Assembly (NCBI RefSeq): GCF_046569695.1
Contig: NZ_JBKHUI010000001.1
Coordinates: 62,001 to 126,000, forward strand
DNA length: 64,000 nt
Direction of reading: 5' to 3'
Source of the DNA: Kluyvera sp046569695
GTDB taxonomy: Bacteria > Pseudomonadota > Gammaproteobacteria > Enterobacterales > Enterobacteriaceae
Shown here: one piece after another, positions 60,741-64,000 of the stretch
Layout: each line of letters starts with the position of its first letter
How positions within the stretch are numbered: position 1 is the stretch's first letter
Position numbers and translations under genes: made by a program
Notes under the pieces: generated by a model
Told to the model about the DNA's origin: nothing
Databases searched by the model: none
What the model saw: the letters and a program-made list of their open reading frames with translations, nothing else

Positions 60741-60944
60741 CGATTTTCCGGACGCTTGCGCCCTTTTTACCGCCGACCACGTAGAGATATACCCCAGCAA
60801 TCCTTCCAGCGGCCACGCCAGATTGATGCTCATCGCCTGCGCCGGGATCTCTGTAAATGGAAACGCTAGAGTACGGTAACCTTCATCTACTAGCCGACGC
60901 TCTGACGGCCAGTAAGGACCGATTTCATCGTAGTTTAAATGCAA
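60684..60944 (-). pseudogene. Methyltransferase C-terminal remnant
   Basis: The frame YDEIGPYWPSERRLVDEGYR, LAFPFTEIPAQAMSINLAWP and LLGYISTWSAVKRAQASGK is the C-terminal half of a class I SAM-dependent methyltransferase (type 11 group). The SAM-binding half is absent; upstream lies directly the stop of the regulator gene. At about 60740 it runs into the thioesterase-like piece, indicating deletion joining two decayed genes. Confidence 0.65.
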
Positions 60945-60945
60945 A

Positions 60946-61731
60946 TCACCGCGACTCAGGAACCAGCATGATCATTTTCAGCGCCCGATTGCTCGCTAAT
61001 TGCCAACTGAGCTGACGATAGGTCAAATCCCCTCGCGTCGCATGGTGGAAAATACGTTCGCCCCCTTCCCGCACGATCACCTGTTGTTGTGACCAGAATT
61101 CACGAAAATCGCTGCTGTTATCGCTGATCTGCTGCACAAAGGCATTAAGCGTGGCGTCGTTAGGATAGTGAATCGCGTCGGAACGCAATTCGGCGACGAT
61201 ACGGCGCGCGCGGACCTCCCAGTTGTCGACCAACGCACGCGCCAGCGGGTTCAGGAACATAAAGCGCATCATGTTCGGCTCTGGATCTACGCCCAACCAC
61301 CCGGCAAAAAGCGTCTCAGCGCCGGGATTCCAGGAGAGTACCTGCCAGGTGAGATCCAACAGATAGCAAGGTTCAGATACCGCGTTGACGGCGGACAAAA
61401 TCGTCTGCTCTACCGCCGGAACCTGCTCAACCAGCGGGTCACTTTTGTGGGCGAGCAGAAACAGGTACTCCCGTTCCGCCGGTTTAAGCTGAAGCGCGAA
61501 GGCAATCCCTGACAGGGTTTGCGCTGAAACGGTGATGTCGCGCCCCTGCTCAAGCCAGGTGTACCAGGTGGTGCTGATCCCGCTCATCTGCGCCACCTCT
61601 TCCCGGCGCAGTCCTTTGGTTCTACGCCGCGATAACACCGGGATGCCCAGCATTTCCGGCGAGGTATTTTCCCGTTTGACGCGTAAAAATGCCCCTAGCG
61701 CCTCAGGCCCTTTCAGTCCTGTGTTGTCCAT
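60946..61731 (-). CDS. MmyB-like XRE-family regulator
   Basis: 261-residue regulator. The XRE helix-turn-helix is at about residues 35-80 (LRREEVAQMSGISTTWYTWL, EQGRDITVSAQTL). A MmyB-like PAS-type ligand domain follows (EPCYLLDLTWQVLSWNPGAE, MMRFMFLNPLAR). Relatives bind fatty acids or small hydrophobic ligands. ATG 61731 is preferred over 61764 because the family sequence starts there. It is divergent from the methyltransferase gene with a 102-bp gap, which suggests control of that gene. Confidence 0.88.
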   Translation of the reverse strand: MDNTGLKGPEALGAFLRVKRENTSPEMLGIPVLSRRRTKGLRREEVAQMSGISTTWYTWLEQGRDITVSAQTLSGIAFALQLKPAEREYLFLLAHKSDPLVEQVPAVEQTILSAVNAVSEPCYLLDLTWQVLSWNPGAETLFAGWLGVDPEPNMMRFMFLNPLARALVDNWEVRARRIVAELRSDAIHYPNDATLNAFVQQISDNSSDFREFWSQQQVIVREGGERIFHHATRGDLTYRQLSWQLASNRALKMIMLVPESR

Positions 61732-61833
61732 GGTAGTAACTCGATATACCAGTATAAGTGGCAATATTGTACCCGTATTAATCCGGGCGTATAGTCCGTT
61801 TTAACAAGAACATAACAACAGAGGAAGACCGGT

Positions 61834-62592
61834 ATGAGCAACCATCATGAAGCATTGGTAAAGTCACAGTTTAGCGGCCAGGCCGCCGCCTATTTACAGA
61901 GTAATGTCCACGCTCAAGGCGCAGATTTACGTCGTCTGGCCGAATGGTTGAGCGATGACGCGCAGGCGCATCTGCTGGACGTTGGCTGCGGCGCCGGGCA
62001 CGCCAGCTTTACCGCCGCCCCGCTGGTTGCCCAGGTAACCGCCTATGATTTATCCGAAGGGATGCTGGCGGTTGTCGAGCAAGAGGCAAAAAAGCGTCAG
62101 CTGTCGAACATCCGTTGCACGCAAGGCCCTGCGGAAGTGCTGCCGTTTGCTGACAATAGTTTCGACATTGTGATTAGCCGCTACTCCGCACACCACTGGC
62201 ACGATATTCAGGCTGCGCTGATGGAAATCCGTCGCGTTCTGAAGCCCGGTGGTCGTTTTATCATGATGGATATAGCCTCACCGGGTAAACCGATGCTCGA
62301 TGTCTGGCTGCAAACTATTGAGATGTTGCGCGACCCGTCGCACATCCGCAACTACTCCCAGGGGGAGTGGCTGGCAATGGTCAATGGACGCGGGATGATG
62401 ATTGATAAACTGGTCGGCGATACGCTGCATCTGGAGTTTTCATCCTGGGTGGCTCGTATGAAAACCCCGGAGAATATTGTCAGCGCTATTCGCTACCTGC
62501 AGGATAAAGTCTCCGACGAGGTGCGCGCGCACTTTGAGATCGCCGCCGACGGCAGTTTCGTCAGCGACACGATTATGTTCCAGGCGCGTTAA
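61834..62592 (+). CDS. Class I SAM-dependent methyltransferase
   Basis: 252-residue methyltransferase of the UbiE/type 11 group. Motif I is HLLDVGCGAGHASFTAAPLV near residue 48, followed by AYDLSEGMLAVVEQEAKKR, QGPAEVLPFADNSFDIVISR, and LKPGGRFIMMDIASPG. Substrate unknown. GAGGAAGACCGGT precedes the ATG. Its 3' end overlaps the convergent AraC gene by 20 bp. Confidence 0.9.
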   Translation: MSNHHEALVKSQFSGQAAAYLQSNVHAQGADLRRLAEWLSDDAQAHLLDVGCGAGHASFTAAPLVAQVTAYDLSEGMLAVVEQEAKKRQLSNIRCTQGPAEVLPFADNSFDIVISRYSAHHWHDIQAALMEIRRVLKPGGRFIMMDIASPGKPMLDVWLQTIEMLRDPSHIRNYSQGEWLAMVNGRGMMIDKLVGDTLHLEFSSWVARMKTPENIVSAIRYLQDKVSDEVRAHFEIAADGSFVSDTIMFQAR

Positions 62593-63502
62593 TGGCCGTT
62601 TGTCGCCATGCTTTTGGCGACAAACCGGTTTCCCGCTTAAAGGCGTTGCTAAACGCGCTAACCGAGGCGTAGCCGAGCGATTGGGCCACTTCCGCCACCT
62701 GCTCACCCGCTTCGCTTAGCGCCTGTTCTGCCAGCCGCATGCGCCATTGGGTCAGATAGGCAATTGGCGTCATGCCGGCAGTTTCCCGGAAGTGCTGAGC
62801 AAATATCGTGCGCGACATCGCGCAGGCTTTGGCCAGTTCATCGAGATGCCAGGCTCGCGCCGGGTCGCCGTGCATCAATTGTAACGCCGGACTCAAACGT
62901 CGATCGCCCAGGACACGCAACCAACCGGCGGGTAACGCGTCGTTATTTTGCAGGTGGGCGCGTAAAATTTGCACGAAGAGCAGTTGCGCCAGCTGCGTTG
63001 AAACCAGCTGTGAACCGGGCTGATGCTGAAGACGTTCCTGCACCAGTTGATCCAACAGCCAGCGAAACGAGGTGGCCTGCGGTGAGTCCGCCGGAACGTG
63101 AATCCACGGCGGCAGTACGTGCGTTAGCAGCTTGCCGCTGGTCGGGTTCAGCAGCACATGGCCGCCAATGTGTTCAACGTCATTGCCTTCACCAATTGGC
63201 GCATGGGGTTTACCTGGCCCAAAGAAAACGCTCATGGCATCAATCGGTGCAACCTCCGGATCGCTCGCCAGCACGAATGCCCGCTTAGCGCTTAACAGGC
63301 CAACGTCACCGGTGGAGAAAAGAATTGGCTGCGGCTCACCTTCCAGCAATACCCAGCACTGACCGCGAAGAATGGCGAAGAATTTGATTTTATCCGGGGC
63401 AGGAAAACGCAGCGCCCAGCGGCCACCGGCGGTAAAGCCACCGGTTACCAGCGATTCGGCGTGCGTCAGTTTGAGGATGTCTGAAAACGGATCAATATTC
63501 AT
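62573..63502 (-). CDS. AraC-family regulator with cupin N-terminus
   Basis: 309-residue regulator. The N-terminal cupin domain has RFPAPDKIKFFAILRGQCWV and GDVGLLSAKRAFVLASDP. The C-terminal AraC HTH pair is LAKACAMSRTIFAQHFRETA and VAQSLGYASVSAFSNAFKRE. It is divergent from the NAD-dependent epimerase gene at 63605 (102-bp gap), a common pairing in which the regulator controls the oxidoreductase. The start at 63502 begins the family sequence; an earlier in-frame start at 63541 is possible. Confidence 0.87.
   Translation of the reverse strand: MNIDPFSDILKLTHAESLVTGGFTAGGRWALRFPAPDKIKFFAILRGQCWVLLEGEPQPILFSTGDVGLLSAKRAFVLASDPEVAPIDAMSVFFGPGKPHAPIGEGNDVEHIGGHVLLNPTSGKLLTHVLPPWIHVPADSPQATSFRWLLDQLVQERLQHQPGSQLVSTQLAQLLFVQILRAHLQNNDALPAGWLRVLGDRRLSPALQLMHGDPARAWHLDELAKACAMSRTIFAQHFRETAGMTPIAYLTQWRMRLAEQALSEAGEQVAEVAQSLGYASVSAFSNAFKRETGLSPKAWRQTAINAPGT
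62598..62625. terminator. Hairpin at convergent gene ends
   Basis: Perfect 10-bp stem GTTTGTCGCC (62598-62607) with GGCGACAAAC (62616-62625), loop ATGCTTTT. It lies just after the methyltransferase stop and inside the last codons of the AraC gene. Confidence 0.55.
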
Positions 63503-63604
63503 TTCCGTACTATCGCGCAACTTAGACGGACTATCAAGCATTCACAATACGCCTGCGGCTGCTTACTCTATGTCTCAAGCCCATCGCATAAAGAGAATTG
63601 CATC

Positions 63605-64000
63605 ATGAGTAAAGCACGCGTTTTAGTGACCGGCGGCACCGGTTTTATCGCTCAACACTGCATTATTGCCCTGCTCAATAACGGATATCTGGTACGTACC
63701 ACCGTACGCTCCGCAGAGCGTGAAGAGGAAGTGCGCCGCAATTTACAGCAAGGCGGCGTTGAGCCTGGCGCTGACCTGTCATTCGTGGTGGCGGATCTGA
63801 CCGCGGACGATGGCTGGGATGATGCCGTTGCAGGCTGTCGCTTCGTGATGCACGGCGCCTCGCCAACCCCTTCTGGCGGCCAGACCAAAGAGGCCGATTG
63901 GGTGAAACCAGCCATCGACGGCAACCTGCGCGTTTTGCGTGCCGCTCGTGACGCAGGCGTGCAGCGGGTGGTGTTAACCTCGGCGTTTGGCGCTATCGGC
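63605..64000 (+). CDS. NAD-dependent epimerase/aldehyde reductase (partial)
   Basis: The first 132 residues of an extended SDR of the dihydroflavonol/aldehyde reductase type; the gene runs off the window. The nucleotide loop VLVTGGTGFIAQHCIIALL is at residues 6-24, VRTTVRSAEREEEVR follows with the NADPH-selecting basic residues, and VVLTSAFGAIG marks the catalytic-Ser region. AAGAGAA lies about ten bases before the ATG. The gene is divergent from the AraC regulator. Confidence 0.88.
   Translation, partial: MSKARVLVTGGTGFIAQHCIIALLNNGYLVRTTVRSAEREEEVRRNLQQGGVEPGADLSFVVADLTADDGWDDAVAGCRFVMHGASPTPSGGQTKEADWVKPAIDGNLRVLRAARDAGVQRVVLTSAFGAIG

Noticed and set aside
1..64000. tRNA, rRNA or CRISPR loci
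   Set aside because: No cloverleaf-like or ribosomal segment and no array of regularly spaced repeats was seen on reading the window.

Overview
The window is enterobacterial chromosome. The block ptrR-sad-glsB-yneG-dgcF-uxaB-yneE (11.7-20.0 kb) has the E. coli K-12 gene set and, read in reverse, the same order. digH, tam and a cfa-type gene are also recognisable. Compact operons, Shine-Dalgarno starts and many sugar-acid and regulator genes fit the Klebsiella/Enterobacter/Kosakonia part of the Enterobacteriaceae. The species cannot be fixed from the sequence alone. No rRNA, tRNA, CRISPR array or intact insertion sequence was seen.

Layout. 0.1-0.9 kb: PhzF-family protein. 1.0-10.2 kb: a divergent catabolic cluster. 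Leftward it carries an iron-dependent alcohol dehydrogenase (broken), a DapA-family lyase, a TerC protein, a sialidase-like protein, a YhcH-family sugar anomerase (broken) and an SLC13 permease. Rightward it carries a four-carbon acid-sugar kinase, a PdxA2-type dehydrogenase and a DeoR regulator. 10.2-20.4 kb: core genes around sad/glsB/uxaB/yneE, with two GNAT genes, an LDH-like enzyme and a 32-residue membrane peptide. 20.5-33.2 kb: regulators with their targets, a second-type cfa, hipB with a deleted hipA, an amino-acid permease, digH, and a CusRS-like two-component system beside an exported hydrolase. 33.4-40.5 kb: a lipoprotein, an SDR/2-hydroxyacid dehydrogenase/VOC/MFS operon, and divergently a TRAP-type binding protein without a visible signal peptide plus a helix-turn-helix/citrate-synthase fusion.

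40.6-58.2 kb is the accessory region. An orphan PAAR protein, a cysteine-peptidase-like effector and a lipoprotein candidate immunity gene lie at the left. A 987-bp stretch (effector 5' part, PAAR, tail of a serine recombinase) recurs in direct orientation at 56,853-57,839. The two copies bracket about 14 kb holding a guanidine-use operon: guanidine-I (ykkC) riboswitch, ABC transporter, two carboxyguanidine-deiminase-type subunits, a guanidine-II (mini-ykkC) riboswitch, and a urea/guanidine carboxylase. No allophanate hydrolase follows. The same segment holds tam, an ArsR gene and gene remnants.

58.2-64.0 kb: a monooxygenase-domain protein, a LysR regulator divergent from a nitronate-monooxygenase-like flavoprotein, two decayed fragments, an MmyB-like regulator divergent from a methyltransferase, an AraC regulator, and the start of an NAD-dependent epimerase cut by the window end.

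The most notable points are the guanidine operon carrying two different guanidine riboswitch classes, the perfect direct repeat around it with a full and a truncated effector, the HTH-citrate synthase/TRAP-protein pair, and several clearly broken genes.
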